Below are positions 63,197 to 64,000 of a stretch of 64,000 nucleotides of DNA, in pieces. Position numbers and translations under genes: made by a program. The stretch's first letter is position 1; every line of letters begins with the position of its first letter. The notes beneath the pieces were generated by a model. It worked only from the letters and a program-made list of their open reading frames with translations, did no database searches and was not told the DNA's origin. The DNA is from Toxotes chatareus (Eukaryota > Chordata > Actinopteri > Toxotidae): NCBI GenBank assembly GCA_016801885.1, contig CM028900.1:2204001-2268000 (forward strand). The letters are read 5' to 3'.

Positions 63197-64000
63197 AAAG
63201 ACAGAGAGAGGGAGAGTTAGGGGCCCTGGAGGACCAGAGCTCATTAAGGAGAAGATGAATATTTCATGTTCTATAATTCTTTCATAGTTCTGCGTCGTAA
63301 TTTGCCTTGATTTACGTTTAAAAGAAAACTTTTTCATTTCACTGCAGTGTACTCCCAGCTCTGCCAGGAGAGAGAGAGAGGGAGAGAGAGTGAGGGAAAG
63401 AGTGAGACGGAAAGAAGAAAAAAAAGAGCAGAAGTTTTTCAGGAATATTGAATCATGCCATGAGAAGAGCTGGTCTGGCCGCGGGGCTCCAGCGCTTGTG
63501 GTTTTGGGAGAGCGAGGCTGTATTGTGTTGCTCTGAAGTGACATGAAGTCTCTTCCAAAGACGTGTAATGGTCAGAGAGGGGAGGAGCTGAAGGCGGAGA
63601 GGGAAGGATGAAGGTGAAAAGGGCCAAATACACCCTAAGTTTCTATTTACATTAGCTACTGAACTTTTTTCAGAAGATAAATTAGCCTGGAAAAGTAGAA
63701 TTAATGTGAAATAAATGGAAAAAAATGCAAGTCAGTTCAAACAGCACAGTGCTACGCAGTGGTTAAAAAAGAAAGTGCTCAGTTACTAAGCTAAAAGCAG
63801 CAGCAGCACTATTTAAAAATACTCCAGTACAAGAAAAAATCAGAACTAAAATCACAGCAAAAAAAAAAGTATTAAAATACAAAATACTCAGTATGCATTA
63901 GAAAGTATGATTCATTATTCTATTATTATTACTGATATATTCATTTACAAGCAGCATTTATTTTACCATTTCAGTTGGTGCAGGTGGAGCAACTTTTAAC

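Larger units (their letters stand above)
56267..64000 (+). other. satb2: satb2 intron 11 (incomplete)
   Basis: No homeodomain exon (expected motifs TKISLEALGILQSF, IIKFFQNQRY) was found on the plus strand to the end. The interval holds repeat family A (58775-59015), a tRNA-like fragment (59115-59195), two related short repeats (58370-58412, 61160-61202), a MITE fragment (62280-62360), (CA)n or (GT)n arrays at 59697-59720, 59864-59886, 60187-60212, 62738-62764 and 63130-63196, and a minus-strand open frame of 101 codons at 61554-61859 of unknown nature. Confidence 0.7.

Overview
The window is nuclear DNA from a ray-finned fish, most likely a percomorph teleost. The evidence is two vertebrate genes with short-exon/GT-AG structure, very frequent (CA)n, (GA)n and (AAT)n microsatellites, and degenerate dispersed repeats of kinds I associate with percomorph genomes. 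There are no bacterial-type operons, CRISPR arrays or recognisable RNA genes.

Layout. (1) Positions 701-4442, plus strand: a compact ten-coding-exon gene for the ER-lumen Hsp40 co-chaperone DNAJB11 (ERdj3), with a 3' UTR ending near a poly(A) signal at 5530. As written, coding exon 8 carries one extra A (3479-3482) that breaks the frame. (2) Positions about 5550-22000: roughly 16 kb without a convincing gene, holding microsatellites, dispersed-repeat remnants and possible conserved non-coding elements. (3) Positions about 22000-24780: a CpG-richer region with strong splice donors, the likely promoter/5' UTR zone of satb2. A second possible start with a TATA-like box lies at about 28500-28750. 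(4) Positions 33886-56266, plus strand: eleven coding exons of satb2, the AT-rich-DNA/matrix-attachment-region binding protein. They encode the N-terminus, ULD oligomerisation domain, CUT-like domain, CUT1 and CUT2. The homeodomain exon(s) and stop codon are not present, so the gene continues past 64000 or past a gap. (5) Positions 56267-64000: intron 11 of satb2, repeats only.

Most interesting points. Two satb2 exons (51 nt at 51045-51095 and 87 nt at 53388-53474) are exact multiples of three and encode segments I do not remember in the human reference protein, so they look like cassette exons. The 51-nt exon would swap one SUMO-type motif (IKVE) for another (IKIE). The acceptors of that exon and the next are both NAGNAG tandem sites. 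A (CT)n tract of about 180 bp runs straight into the acceptor of the exon encoding the second half of the CUT-like domain. The three CUT-type domains are all interrupted by a phase-0 intron after an (S/T)Q pair, which suggests descent by domain duplication. I found no sign of a previously undescribed biological system; the novelty is at the level of gene structure, splicing and repeats.
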